Source of the DNA: a virus | Reading direction: 5' to 3' (one strand) | IMG/VR virus record: IMGVR_UViG_3300050821_005690 | Coordinates: 1-64,000 of that record | DNA length: 64,000 nucleotides | Shown here: positions 38,464 through 45,556 of the stretch, in pieces | How positions within the stretch are numbered: position 1 is the stretch's first letter | Layout: the number at the start of each line of letters is the position of its first letter | The notes under the pieces: model-generated | What the model was told of the DNA's origin: nothing | The model's database searches: none | The model's input: only the letters and a program-made list of their open reading frames with translations | Translations under genes and position numbers: made by a program

Positions 38464-38646
38464 ATGGCAGAGCTTGGCGACGGCGGCGCTCCCGATTTGC
38501 AAAAGCTGGTGCAAAAATACGGAAGCTATGCAGCTATCCCGGAATCTGAGTGGAAGGCGTACGACGAAGCTCTTGTGGCGTGCAACAAGCGTCTTGCCGG
38601 GTATCATAAGGTGGCAAAGGCGAAGCCAAATGCGAGTTCGCTCTGA
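38464..38646 (+). CDS. Small hypothetical protein (60 aa)
   Basis: Starts AELGDGGAPDLQKLVQKYGS, then a helical AYDEALVACNKRLAGYHKVA region. If the plus promoter at 38426-38454 is used, its message would be nearly leaderless. A possible AAGGA lies just before the ATG. No family recognised. Confidence 0.55.
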   Translation: MAELGDGGAPDLQKLVQKYGSYAAIPESEWKAYDEALVACNKRLAGYHKVAKAKPNASSL

Positions 38647-38746
38647 TAATCTGTGCGAGGTTCCCAAGGACGTGGCCGAGTTGGCGCTGTTAAGCTTCCT
38701 CGCCGCCTCCAGATATTGGATGCTTTTTCATGTATATAGAAAATAG
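38630..38746 (+). CDS. Possible small protein (38 aa)
   Basis: RVRSDNLCEVPKDVAELALL then SFLAASRYWMLFHVYRK, starting inside the previous gene behind AAAGGCG. Partly hydrophobic C-terminus. It is followed one gene later by a micro-membrane protein that overlaps its end. Weak evidence. Confidence 0.4.
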   Translation: MRVRSDNLCEVPKDVAELALLSFLAASRYWMLFHVYRK

Positions 38747-38840
38747 GACTATTGAGGCGTGGTGTCGTGCCGTGTTCTGGCTATTCGTTGTCGTGGGTGC
38801 CCTGGGTGGGTTCATCTGTTTAATTAGGATGGTGGTTTGA
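38730..38840 (+). CDS. Micro membrane protein (36 aa)
   Basis: YIENRTIEAWCRAVFWLFVV then VGALGGFICLIRMVV: one hydrophobic helix. Stop overlaps the next ATG by one base (TGATG), which supports a genuine coupled gene. Confidence 0.45.
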   Translation: MYIENRTIEAWCRAVFWLFVVVGALGGFICLIRMVV

Positions 38841-39055
38841 TGACTCTTTCGAAGATCGTCGAGAAGGCGGAGCACCAAACCGGGATGGACGCCCTGGTTG
38901 GCATCCCGATCTACGAATCGTCCACGAACCAGATCGCGCCAGCTTTGGCTGAAATCATCCTCAATCACCTGTTCGAGCGCGGGTACAGGATCGTCCGGCA
39001 TGTCTCCGTTCCCAGGAAACCGTTCGCGTTCCGAGAGGACGACAATGTCGCTTGA
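38840..39055 (+). CDS. Small hypothetical protein (71 aa)
   Basis: ATG overlaps the previous stop. Sequence TLSKIVEKAEHQTGMDALVG, a possible catalytic-free helical protein ending RIVRHVSVPRKPFAFREDDN. Its end overlaps the next gene by 11 bases. No family recognised. Confidence 0.55.
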   Translation: MTLSKIVEKAEHQTGMDALVGIPIYESSTNQIAPALAEIILNHLFERGYRIVRHVSVPRKPFAFREDDNVA

Positions 39056-39503
39056 CGTCTACCTTTACCTCGATGCGCCGCCGACCGCGCCCGCCGAAGG
39101 CAGCGGCATCTATGTTCGCCGCAATGCCGAGGTCGTGGAGATCACGCGCGCGGAGTGGGATAGTAGGTTCCCGGGCCAAGAGCCCTTCGTGCTGGCTGCG
39201 GAGTATGGTGTGGATTGCACGGTCTACACTGCGAACATCACGCACAATCTCGCGCCCATGGCGGTGGCTGCCAATTGCTACGAGGCCATATGGCGGCCGG
39301 AGGAAATTAGGGCGACGCGAGCGAAGGACATTATCCGCTACCTCAAGCAGGGCCTGGAGCTTCTGCGCTCCGACCCGGAGCGATTCAAGGTCTACAATCC
39401 CAAGAACAAATGGGGCGACTATGACGGTCTGGTGAGATTCATTGCAGCCTACCTGGACGCCTGCGAAAGGTATCCGGAGGCCACGATCAGGGCGTCGGCC
39501 TAA
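39045..39503 (+). CDS. MSLDVYL-type conserved protein (152 aa)
   Basis: GAGAGGACGACA precedes ATG 39045. The start SLDVYLYLDAPPTAPA, a central CTVYTANITHNLAPMAVAAN (about 56-75), and RAKDIIRYLKQGLELLRSDP (about 91-110) match a family of short proteins in bacteria and phages without assigned function. The conserved N-I-T-H-N-L motif suggests a binding pocket. No active-site call. Confidence 0.7.
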   Translation: MSLDVYLYLDAPPTAPAEGSGIYVRRNAEVVEITRAEWDSRFPGQEPFVLAAEYGVDCTVYTANITHNLAPMAVAANCYEAIWRPEEIRATRAKDIIRYLKQGLELLRSDPERFKVYNPKNKWGDYDGLVRFIAAYLDACERYPEATIRASA

Positions 39504-39504
39504 A

Positions 39505-39744
39505 ATGGGCATGAAGGTGGTCTGCCTTGACGAATTTGCGGTATTTCCTCGACCTTGTGCGCTTGAACTTTCTTGCGACAGCAAGGAGTCGTTATTCTGC
39601 GACGCCGAGTGGCGGTCTGTTCACCGGGATGGCTTTGTCGCGCAACACCGAGAGGCAATGGCCGCAGGTTGGCTGGAGCGAAATGGCGGAGCTAGAGGCC
39701 GCATTTGGGTATGCCCCGAGTGCTCGGGCAAGAAGGCAACGTGA
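39505..39744 (+). CDS. Small Cys-containing protein (79 aa)
   Basis: ATG 39505. GMKVVCLDEFAVFPRPCALE, then C-D-S-K-E-S-L-F-C-D and a final CPECSGKKAT; four to six Cys imply a metal site. Overlaps the next gene's start region. No family recognised. Confidence 0.5.
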   Translation: MGMKVVCLDEFAVFPRPCALELSCDSKESLFCDAEWRSVHRDGFVAQHREAMAAGWLERNGGARGRIWVCPECSGKKAT

Positions 39745-39745
39745 C

Positions 39746-39889
39746 ATGGGCAAGCAGGCGATCGGCGAGCGTGAGCTTCAGCTGCGGAAGCAACGCGAGG
39801 CAACGGCGAGGCGGGCGGAGGAAAAACATGCCAAAGCGAAGAAGGAAGCTCGCGCCGCTCAAAAAGCCAAGGCGGTCAAAGCCCGCTGA
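39746..39889 (+). CDS. Small basic helical protein (47 aa)
   Basis: GKQAIGERELQLRKQREATA then RRAEEKHAKAKKEARAAQKA: almost purely helical, Lys/Arg/Ala-rich, and probably nucleic-acid binding. ATG 39746 is one base past the previous stop. Overlaps the following gene by 62 bases. Confidence 0.4.
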   Translation: MGKQAIGERELQLRKQREATARRAEEKHAKAKKEARAAQKAKAVKAR

Positions 39890-40127
39890 AGTTCTCGTCG
39901 GCGCCCCTGGCGGCCGGATGCTGTGCCTCGTCCCCTTTTGCCGACGAACGCGCAAGGATGACGGTCGTTTCGATGAGTGGATTTGCGGTAAACATTGGAC
40001 CTTGACGCCCCGTTCCTGGCGCCGCGGCCTATTTTTGTTCAGGCGGCGCGGGGTCCATCACGAGCTTGTTGCCCGCATGTGGGATCGACTAAAGCGCGTT
40101 GCTATCGAGCGGGCGGCCGGGCTGTGA
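39828..40127 (+). CDS. Conserved phage Cys/His protein (99 aa)
   Basis: GGAGGAAAAAC before ATG 39828 is a very good start. Sequence PKRRRKLAPLKKPRRSKPAE then LCLVPFCRRTRKDDGRFDEW and ICGKHWTLTPRSWRRGLFLF: a C...C...C-G-K-H-W pattern I know from zinc-binding phage proteins of this type. Overlaps the convergent gene's end by 70 bases. Confidence 0.65.
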   Translation: MPKRRRKLAPLKKPRRSKPAEVLVGAPGGRMLCLVPFCRRTRKDDGRFDEWICGKHWTLTPRSWRRGLFLFRRRGVHHELVARMWDRLKRVAIERAAGL

Positions 40128-40333
40128 TGGCGTTGCCTGAGTTCGTCGCCCAGACTTTCCTGGCCGCCCTCGCTTTCATTCCAGATGTCATGCAACAGTT
40201 CGTCGTCCTGGTCGAGCCATTGCGGGAACTTCTGCAAGCATCCTCCGCAAATCTGCCATCGGTCAACGCCCAGCCACGGGGTTCCCGGGTTGATCGGCTT
40301 CTTGCACTTGTCGCAAGCCACGGTGAAGGTCAT
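40058..40333 (-). CDS. Zinc-ribbon protein (91 aa)
   Basis: CDKC (residues 7-10) and CGGC (about 29-32) with TPWLGVDRWQI between them form a clear zinc ribbon. ATGA overlap with the next upstream gene. Its 3' end overlaps the plus-strand gene by 70 bases, so one of the two ends may be used less. No family recognised. Confidence 0.6.
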   Translation of the reverse strand: MTFTVACDKCKKPINPGTPWLGVDRWQICGGCLQKFPQWLDQDDELLHDIWNESEGGQESLGDELRQRHHSPAARSIATRFSRSHMRATSS

Positions 40334-40833
40334 GGGGCGGTCGGGTTCCTATTGGGGTTAGTGATTGTGCCGCCCTGCGGCATCGGTCGCGTTGTCATTT
40401 TATCGATTTCCTTGAGCCCCTTCTTCAAAAACTCGCGCGCTCGATCGTAGTGAAGCGGCGGCTGGTAGCCGTACAGGGGTGAGCGCAGTCGGCTGGCAAC
40501 GTGGTGGAAGATCCGTCGGCGCGCTTCCCTGGTCTTGCCGTGGTGGTCGACCAGCACCTTGTATTCGATGACGTGGGCGGCGAGTTCTTCGATCAGGCGG
40601 AAGTTGTCGTCGGCTAGGTATTGGTCCCACCATCCGGCCGGGTTCGACCCTTGGCGTGCGCTGTGCACCTTCTCGTGCTCGAACAGCTCCAGCGGGATCT
40701 TCGTCCTGTGCGGGTTGAATATGAACAAACCATAAGCGAAAATCGGCTTGAACTTCTTCTTGTCGAATTGGTCGAGGCGAAAGCGGCGGTTGATCGCCTC
40801 GTAATTTGGCGGGAAATCCAGTCTGACGATCAT
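40330..40833 (-). CDS. HExxH metallopeptidase-like protein (167 aa)
   Basis: HEKVH at residues 53-57 (HExxH), with a second Glu at E82/E83 in LIEELAAHVIEY, the spacing of many zinc metallopeptidases. The surrounding FNPHRTKIPLELFEHEKVHS and WWDQYLADDNFRL fit small phage peptidase-like proteins. It may cleave a host or phage protein. Part of a small minus operon with two coupled genes (ATGA on both sides). Confidence 0.6.
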   Translation of the reverse strand: MIVRLDFPPNYEAINRRFRLDQFDKKKFKPIFAYGLFIFNPHRTKIPLELFEHEKVHSARQGSNPAGWWDQYLADDNFRLIEELAAHVIEYKVLVDHHGKTREARRRIFHHVASRLRSPLYGYQPPLHYDRAREFLKKGLKEIDKMTTRPMPQGGTITNPNRNPTAP

Positions 40834-41297
40834 CGGACGGGCGTCTGCTTGTAGGGGAGGGGGCGGAGCCTCGTCCTCTCCTCGGCCTCCAACAGCTTGA
40901 CCTCGGGCGGGACGGTCAGGTCATAGGTGTCGTCATCGACCCGAACGATAGCGCATTTCACTCCGTCGAAGATATCATCGCCGAAGCGCGGGACATGTCC
41001 GAAGTGCAGTCTGATGAAGGCCTTGAAGTTCACCCCCGTGACGCCGCCCGGCACGCCCGGCTTTAGGCCGGTGATGCGGAGCTTGTTGCGGTCTGCCCCG
41101 GTCCCGACCGCAATCGCAAACTTCTTGCACTTGGAGATGCAGATGACGGTTGGCAGCGTCACCAGTAGTTTTGGCTTTGGCGGCGGTGTTCCGGCCTTCC
41201 TTGGCTTGGCCGTATTGCGGGCGTGCGTCAGGTAGGACAGCGATGCCATCGGCGGCGTATTGGCCTTGGTGTGCGTTTCAAGGTCCTCGAACGGCAT
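40830..41297 (-). CDS. Conserved hypothetical protein (155 aa)
   Basis: Pro/Lys-rich beginning, then KLLVTLPTVICISKCKKFAI (about 43-62) and a beta-rich VKCAIVRVDDDTYDLTVPPE end. ATGA overlap with the peptidase-like gene; overlaps the upstream gene by 20 bases. No active-site motif. Function unknown. Confidence 0.5.
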   Translation of the reverse strand: MPFEDLETHTKANTPPMASLSYLTHARNTAKPRKAGTPPPKPKLLVTLPTVICISKCKKFAIAVGTGADRNKLRITGLKPGVPGGVTGVNFKAFIRLHFGHVPRFGDDIFDGVKCAIVRVDDDTYDLTVPPEVKLLEAEERTRLRPLPYKQTPVR

Positions 41298-41526
41298 CCC
41301 CCGCCTCCTTGTCCTTTTTATCCACGAGGAGGTAGATCATCTGGCCCTCGACGCTGACGATATCGCACTGATGTTCGAATAAATTGAGGCAGCGGTTGAC
41401 GAAGGGGAAGAGAGCCCGGTCGCAGGCCAGGACTCGGCTTCGGACTTGGCAGTCGTGCTCAAGCTCGGCGACGATCTGCTCGATCGGGATCATGTCCGAC
41501 GCTTCTCGGATTGCTTCAACGCTCAT
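41278..41526 (-). CDS. Small hypothetical protein (82 aa)
   Basis: ATG 41526 lies 4 bases after the previous stop with GAGGAAGA before it; the longer frame from 41736 is rejected because its extra residues are Arg/Pro noise. Product SVEAIREASDMIPIEQIVAE then CQVRSRVLACDRALFPFVNR. No family recognised. Confidence 0.5.
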   Translation of the reverse strand: MSVEAIREASDMIPIEQIVAELEHDCQVRSRVLACDRALFPFVNRCLNLFEHQCDIVSVEGQMIYLLVDKKDKEAGDAVRGP

Positions 41527-41530
41527 GGGG

Positions 41531-42187
41531 TCATTCTTCCTCTGAGGCCGCAGTATTGGAGACGGCCTTGCGAAGCTGATCGCGCAGTTCGGCCTTGCTG
41601 GGGGAAGATTGGGGCTTTTCCCAGCCTCCGGCGGCGCCGGCCCTGGTCTTATCGAAAATTGGCTTATCGTCCTCGTCCTCGTCCTCGACCACCTTGGCGA
41701 TGGTTCCGGGCGGCGGCCGGTAGCCTTCGCCCTCAAGCGCCCCCGCCAGCGCCCGGGCGCGCACGTCCTTGGGCCTAGCTCGCCCGCCCTGTGGCCGCTG
41801 GGGCGTTTTTTCCCGTGGGGGGGCCTGTCCTACCGGGGCAGGCAATGGCGCATCCAGGGCCTTCTGAGGGGGCAGGGGCGGAACCGGCATCCTCGCCTTA
41901 GCCTCCGCCGGCTTCGCCCTGCTGGGGTAGGGCTCCGTCGACCAGTCGATCTTCTTCCGCCCAGTGGCGAATTCGGGCCGCTCGACGGGCTCGGGCGGTG
42001 TGACTGGAATCTCGACGGCCGTCGCCCCGACGACAACGATCTCCGCCTCAGCGAAAGCGTCCCGCTGCAGCACGCCCTGCGGGTCAAACCACGCGGCGGT
42101 GTAGAAGCCATCCGTGCGCCCCATCTCGATGATGGTCATGGCGGGGCCGCCACTCTTGAGGATGACAATCGTTCCGATCGGGATCAT
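41531..42187 (-). CDS. DUF2158-like protein with Pro-rich linker (218 aa)
   Basis: Residues 3-46 carry the DUF2158 pattern: I-G-T-I-V-I-L-K-S-G-G-P-A-M-T, then G-x-x-x-A-A-W-F-D and A-x-F at the expected positions. This domain is a small beta barrel of unknown ligand. A long Pro/Lys-rich linker and an acidic segment EDEDEDDKP follow, then a helical end. ATG is followed 21 bases upstream by the zinc-ribbon gene at 42226. Confidence 0.6.
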   Translation of the reverse strand: MIPIGTIVILKSGGPAMTIIEMGRTDGFYTAAWFDPQGVLQRDAFAEAEIVVVGATAVEIPVTPPEPVERPEFATGRKKIDWSTEPYPSRAKPAEAKARMPVPPLPPQKALDAPLPAPVGQAPPREKTPQRPQGGRARPKDVRARALAGALEGEGYRPPPGTIAKVVEDEDEDDKPIFDKTRAGAAGGWEKPQSSPSKAELRDQLRKAVSNTAASEEE

Positions 42188-42225
42188 CGCTTGTTCCAGG
42201 GCTTGAATTTAAGCAGTTCAGATCT

Positions 42226-42402
42226 TCAAACTCCGCAGTTCGGGCACGAGTGCACCCAGTCTTCGTCCCCCATCTTCCGGGTTCTCCAGCCGTCACGCTT
42301 TGCCGCCGCCCAGACCTCGGAGAACTCGCCGCTTTCTCCATCGAATACCTCGCCGCAGGAGTCGCATTCGAACAGGAGCTTGCCGTGCTGCCGGTCAATC
42401 AT
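42226..42402 (-). CDS. Zinc-ribbon protein (58 aa)
   Basis: CDSC (13-16) and CPNC (54-57) enclose an acidic middle; the whole protein is a mini zinc ribbon. Start 42402 overlaps the HNH gene stop (ATGA). It lies 12 bases downstream of the dyad operator at 42414-42438. Confidence 0.65.
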   Translation of the reverse strand: MIDRQHGKLLFECDSCGEVFDGESGEFSEVWAAAKRDGWRTRKMGDEDWVHSCPNCGV

Positions 42403-42800
42403 GAGGTCCTCTGTGGCACTATTTTCAAAATGGTGTCAAGGCTCCCGGTCCCGATCTGTATCCCGTGGGCAATTGCGCGATTCTTCAGCCGTCCCGTCAG
42501 GAATGCGATATACTTGGGGTGAAGCTCCCCGGCCGCAAGAAAATGCCTGTACTCGTCGCTCGTCATGTCGCCCTTGATGTGATTGCACGCCAAACATGAG
42601 AGCACGGCGTTGGGCCCGAATCGCGCTCCTCCCCTGGTCTTCGGGGTCGCATGGTCGAGCGTCGGCTTTCGCCATTCCGCAAGATGGTCAAAGCGGTCAA
42701 AGAGCCGGCCGTCGTGGTCGATACAGGGCCGCCGGCAATAAGCGCAAATCCCATCGAACGCCAGCTTGAGCTTCCGTATCTGTGATCGCGATTTGCCCAT
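42399..42800 (-). CDS. HNH endonuclease
   Basis: A 133-residue HNH protein: CAYC (19-22), LDHATPK (48-54, the His-containing core) and CLACNHIKGD (69-78). The two Cys pairs hold a structural zinc, and the H-N-H order implies DNA cleavage. It could serve DNA packaging, or act as a homing-type nuclease. Its 3' end contains the dyad operator, so an internal promoter may drive the following gene. Confidence 0.8.
   Translation of the reverse strand: MGKSRSQIRKLKLAFDGICAYCRRPCIDHDGRLFDRFDHLAEWRKPTLDHATPKTRGGARFGPNAVLSCLACNHIKGDMTSDEYRHFLAAGELHPKYIAFLTGRLKNRAIAHGIQIGTGSLDTILKIVPQRTS
42414..42438. promoter_or_regulatory. Dyad operator TGGCACTATTTT-c-AAAATGGTGTCA
   Basis: Two inverted copies of the AAAATAGTGYCA half-site (42414-42425 and 42427-42438) around one central base, with 10 of 12 positions paired. 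This is the cleanest dimer-site form of the motif in the window. Confidence 0.55.
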
Positions 42801-42873
42801 GTTTTGCCTTTAATAGAGGTGTATCTAATCCCGGTCCTAAGCCTAACCGTATGGAACACCAAGGTTACCTAGC

Positions 42874-43353
42874 ATGAAGCGACCACGAGGGAAGCGACTA
42901 CGGGGAAAAGGCCGCAAGACGCTGGCACGCGAGCGGGCGGCCCGGATCAAGAAGGTGCTAGGCGAGTACGCCAAGAACGCCCCGCCGATCGATTTCAAGG
43001 CCTCGCTCGACAGCCTCGATCTCATGGAAGGGGTAATGCGGCATTTTTATTTCCGCGCCCTGGTCGAGCGCAGCGTTGGGGACGAGGCAAATTGGGACAA
43101 GGTCGACGCGCTCATGCTCAAGACCTTGACGGCGGCCGAGAAGGTTGCGCGTTACAAGCACGCGCAGTTGTCGGCGGTCCGCCTTGCCGGGGACATCAGT
43201 GGCAACATGGACAACGTCAGCCTGGACGAACTCTTGGTGACCATCCGGCAGGAGTGGGCCAAGCTCGGCCCGCTGATCAATCTCGAAACCGAGGACGAGG
43301 AAATCGAGGCTTTGGGGATTGAGAACCAACCTCCGCCAGGACGGGAGCATTGA
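42874..43353 (+). CDS. Terminase-small-subunit-like protein (159 aa)
   Basis: Lys/Arg-rich start (RPRGKRLRGKGRKTLARERA) and a helical core LMEGVMRHFYFRALVERSVG followed by TLTAAEKVARYKHAQLSAVR (about 51-70 and 88-107). The A-A-E-K-V-A-x-Y-x-H-A-Q-L pattern is typical of DNA-binding packaging proteins in podoviruses and rhizobial phages. It is far from the large terminase (57910) but on the same strand. Packaging role is inferred. Confidence 0.5.
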   Translation: MKRPRGKRLRGKGRKTLARERAARIKKVLGEYAKNAPPIDFKASLDSLDLMEGVMRHFYFRALVERSVGDEANWDKVDALMLKTLTAAEKVARYKHAQLSAVRLAGDISGNMDNVSLDELLVTIRQEWAKLGPLINLETEDEEIEALGIENQPPPGREH

Positions 43354-43356
43354 GCA

Positions 43357-43662
43357 TTGAAACTGTTTTATATCCCGATGGTGGACGACAATGGCGAGCA
43401 GATGCACGAGTTCGTGTGGGCCGAAGGCCCCGTGAGTGCCGCCATCATCTTTTGGAAACCTTACATCGAGCAGGGATTGAGGCCTCTCGACGTCTGGGTC
43501 TACTGCCTGTCAGACTGCTGGCCTGCCAATTCGCCGCGCAGGATCGACGCTGGGGACATGCCGGCCTCAAAAGTCAGAGGCGATATCGACGGTCATTTCA
43601 CTACCATCATCGACTTGAACGTGGTGCCGGAAGCCCCGCCGAAAGCTGGCGGTCGTGGTTGA
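43357..43662 (+). CDS. Hypothetical protein (101 aa)
   Basis: TTG start with GGGAG upstream. KLFYIPMVDDNGEQMHEFVW then AIIFWKPYIEQGLRPLDVWV: a soluble alpha/beta protein ending in a Pro/Gly-rich tail. No family recognised. Confidence 0.5.
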   Translation: MKLFYIPMVDDNGEQMHEFVWAEGPVSAAIIFWKPYIEQGLRPLDVWVYCLSDCWPANSPRRIDAGDMPASKVRGDIDGHFTTIIDLNVVPEAPPKAGGRG

Positions 43663-43678
43663 CATGGGGATTTGAAAG

Positions 43679-43879
43679 ATGCCGAGCATCCATGTGATCT
43701 ACGTTCCCGCCGGAGAGCTTGTGGTGCCAAGTGAAACGCTAAAGCACATGAAGGCCTCCTACGCCGTTCTGCGCCTGGAGGACGAGATGTCGGACGAGCA
43801 CATCGCCGAGGTGGTTCAAGCTCTGGCAAAAATGGTGATTGAGCCGAACACGGCACAGAGAGGTGACGGGGATGCTTGA
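43679..43879 (+). CDS. Small hypothetical protein (66 aa)
   Basis: PSIHVIYVPAGELVVPSETL then SYAVLRLEDEMSDEHIAEVV; mixed alpha/beta. Overlaps the next gene by 8 bases. No family recognised. Confidence 0.5.
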   Translation: MPSIHVIYVPAGELVVPSETLKHMKASYAVLRLEDEMSDEHIAEVVQALAKMVIEPNTAQRGDGDA

Positions 43880-44174
43880 GCGTCGTGGGTTCCTGTTAGG
43901 CTTGGCAACGAGCGCGCTGGCGGCGCCAGCTATTGTGCGGGCCGCCAGCATCATGCCGGTCAAGGCGCTCGTGGGCGATACGTGGACGCTGACAGGCTTC
44001 GATATGTACGGCGAGCCGATAACTGAAACAATTCGTTGGGTAGTGGATCATTGGATGGTGGAGATGCCGGTTAAGACAATGCGCGAACTTGAGTTGCCGG
44101 GACTGACGGGCGTGCGATGGTCGTATTCTGGTTATGAGCCCCACTGGTCCAGACAAGCATTCTGTTCAGTTTAA
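43872..44174 (+). CDS. Tat-signal secreted protein (100 aa)
   Basis: LERRGFLLGLATSALAAPAI then VRAASIMPV: a twin-arginine signal (RRGFLLG) and hydrophobic segment, cleaved near VRAAS. The mature part (about 60 residues) is beta-rich with Trp and Glu. Folded proteins exported by Tat usually bind cofactors or metals. GAGG precedes ATG 43872. A strong 24-base palindrome follows the stop. Confidence 0.65.
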   Translation: MLERRGFLLGLATSALAAPAIVRAASIMPVKALVGDTWTLTGFDMYGEPITETIRWVVDHWMVEMPVKTMRELELPGLTGVRWSYSGYEPHWSRQAFCSV

Positions 44175-44194
44175 CGGATTTGCAAATCCGTTAA
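44171..44194. repeat. 24-base perfect palindrome TTAACGGATTTG/CAAATCCGTTAA
   Basis: Located at the stop codon of the Tat protein gene, between convergent genes. It could be a bidirectional hairpin terminator without U-run, or a protein site. Confidence 0.55.
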
Positions 44195-44195
44195 T

Positions 44196-44271
44196 TCATC
44201 AGGCCTCCAAGAGGAGCAGGCGGACGCTCTCAAGAAAGATGCCAGAAGGCCCGAAGCTCGGCGTTGGTCAT
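44196..44271 (-). pseudogene. Remnant of a duplicated small gene
   Basis: On the minus strand the last 12 codons read LESVRLLLLEA plus stop and match IARVRLLILEA plus stop at 44408-44638; the DNA CATCAGGCCTCCAAGA is identical in both. Upstream the remnant carries a short frame starting MTNAELRAFWHLS that is out of frame with the conserved end. Best read as a decayed copy, or a frameshifted gene. Confidence 0.5.
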
Positions 44272-44408
44272 AGTCCGAGCCAGTGGAACAGCGTGGCGAC
44301 AAACCAGAATAAATCCATCGCGAACCACAGAAGCGCAAAGAGTGCGGCTGCCCGTACCTCGCGCGGTGTGATGGGCGCTCCCGAGAACACTCGGTAGAAA
44401 GCGTTCAT
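44268..44408 (-). CDS. Small membrane protein (46 aa)
   Basis: NAFYRVFSGAPITPREVRAA then ALFALLWFAMDLFWFVATLF: one or two hydrophobic helices. ATG overlaps the previous stop (TGATG). Function unknown. Confidence 0.55.
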   Translation of the reverse strand: MNAFYRVFSGAPITPREVRAAALFALLWFAMDLFWFVATLFHWLGL

Positions 44409-44638
44409 CAGGCCTCCAAGATGAGCAAGCGGACGCGCGCGATCGTGTCGACGCTTGAACGCCCTACGAGTTCCTTGTGGACAATCTGGGCGAGACGCTC
44501 GCGCTCGGCGCGGGTGTCGGGCACGAAGACCATGCCTTCCTCGTAGTAGCGATAGAGCCAGCCGCCGGGGACGGCGAGGCGGTATGTGTTGTTGAGGCCG
44601 TCGACGCACTCCCATTTCGGCGGATTATTTTGCGGCAT
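44408..44638 (-). CDS. Small hypothetical protein (76 aa)
   Basis: PQNNPPKWECVDGLNNTYRL then LYRYYEEGMVFVPDTRAERE, ending IARVRLLILEA. The final part has a decayed copy at 44196-44271. No family recognised. Confidence 0.55.
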   Translation of the reverse strand: MPQNNPPKWECVDGLNNTYRLAVPGGWLYRYYEEGMVFVPDTRAERERLAQIVHKELVGRSSVDTIARVRLLILEA

Positions 44639-44804
44639 TGTAAGCCTCCTTGAAACGCCTCTGCCATGCGGCGTACTCGATGCGCACGCGCATCCAGTCC
44701 TCGTACTCGGCTGCGGTTAGCTCGATGGTCTCGTCATATTGCCCTTCGTCGCGGGCGACGTTGAAGTCTGGCCAGCGCTCGTCGAGTTCAAAGAAGTATT
44801 TCAT
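44625..44804 (-). CDS. Small hypothetical protein (59 aa)
   Basis: AAAGGAG precedes ATG 44804. KYFFELDERWPDFNVARDEG then YDETIELTAAEYEDWMRVRI: acidic, helical. No family recognised. Confidence 0.5.
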   Translation of the reverse strand: MKYFFELDERWPDFNVARDEGQYDETIELTAAEYEDWMRVRIEYAAWQRRFKEAYNAAK

Positions 44805-44832
44805 CGTTTTCGCTCCTTTGGATAACACACAC

Positions 44833-45321
44833 TCACATGAGACCCGCACCCAGTCTTTGTGCTCGGCTGAGCATCAAGCTGTCGGCGTCGTGGCGGGGGA
44901 TCGAATCTAGATACTTGTCGGCTCGCTCATGGGCCGCCTTGGCCTCGGCGCGCAGTATGACCCAGCGTTGAAGCTCGGCAATGTTTTCGACTGGTACGAG
45001 GGCATCGAGACGGACCTTGCTGCGGCCTTCCTTGCTCTTGATCCAGCAATGAACGATCGAAGGTGGGTGGCCGTGTCCATACGTCTCGGGCTCGCACAGG
45101 ACGGTGACCGTAACCTCTTCGACCTGAGGTGTTCCGCAATAGTTGAGCAATAGGGCACGCACGTCGATGCGTCGCTCTCCCTTGCTGAGTTCATCGATCT
45201 TGCGCTTAACGGCCGAGAGGCTTTGCTGGCCCTCGATGCTCAGATCGGGGCAGGCCCAGGTCTCGTCGTCATCTCGGAACTTAATGATTCGCCCGCGATA
45301 GTTGATTTCTAGTAGGTTCAT
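44833..45321 (-). CDS. Conserved hypothetical protein (162 aa)
   Basis: AGGAGAGAACGC precedes ATG 45321. NLLEINYRGRIIKFRDDDET then CPDLSIEGQQSLSAVKRKID, a beta-rich core with several conserved acidic residues and a helical end. ATGA overlap with the upstream gene. No family recognised. Confidence 0.55.
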   Translation of the reverse strand: MNLLEINYRGRIIKFRDDDETWACPDLSIEGQQSLSAVKRKIDELSKGERRIDVRALLLNYCGTPQVEEVTVTVLCEPETYGHGHPPSIVHCWIKSKEGRSKVRLDALVPVENIAELQRWVILRAEAKAAHERADKYLDSIPRHDADSLMLSRAQRLGAGLM

Positions 45322-45554
45322 GCGTTCTCTCCTATTCGATCTGGGGTGGCAGCCGGGCTGTCGTCGTTCAAAACCTGAATGGCGCTCCTGATTCCGCGGT
45401 TGGCCGCTTCGATCTCGGCGACCTTCCGCTCGATGGCGATTGAAAAGCCACGTAACATCCCCAACTGCCGCTCGATGCGGCGCAGCCGGTATTGATGCGA
45501 TGCGATTATTGTGACCCAGGCGAGAACGCAGGCGATCATTAGTGTTTCGATCAT
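45318..45554 (-). CDS. Membrane-anchored coiled-coil protein (78 aa)
   Basis: IETLMIACVLAWVTIIASHQ is an N-terminal membrane helix; the next 40 residues (RRIERQLGMLRGFSIAIERK) form a coiled coil. GGAG precedes the ATG. ATGA overlap with the gene below. Function unknown. Confidence 0.55.
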   Translation of the reverse strand: MIETLMIACVLAWVTIIASHQYRLRRIERQLGMLRGFSIAIERKVAEIEAANRGIRSAIQVLNDDSPAATPDRIGENA

Positions 45555-45556
45555 GG

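Noticed and set aside
40058-40127. Attachment site or overlap of convergent genes as integration signature
   Set aside because: The 70-base overlap of opposite-strand genes contains no repeat suggesting an attachment site, and no integrase exists in the window.
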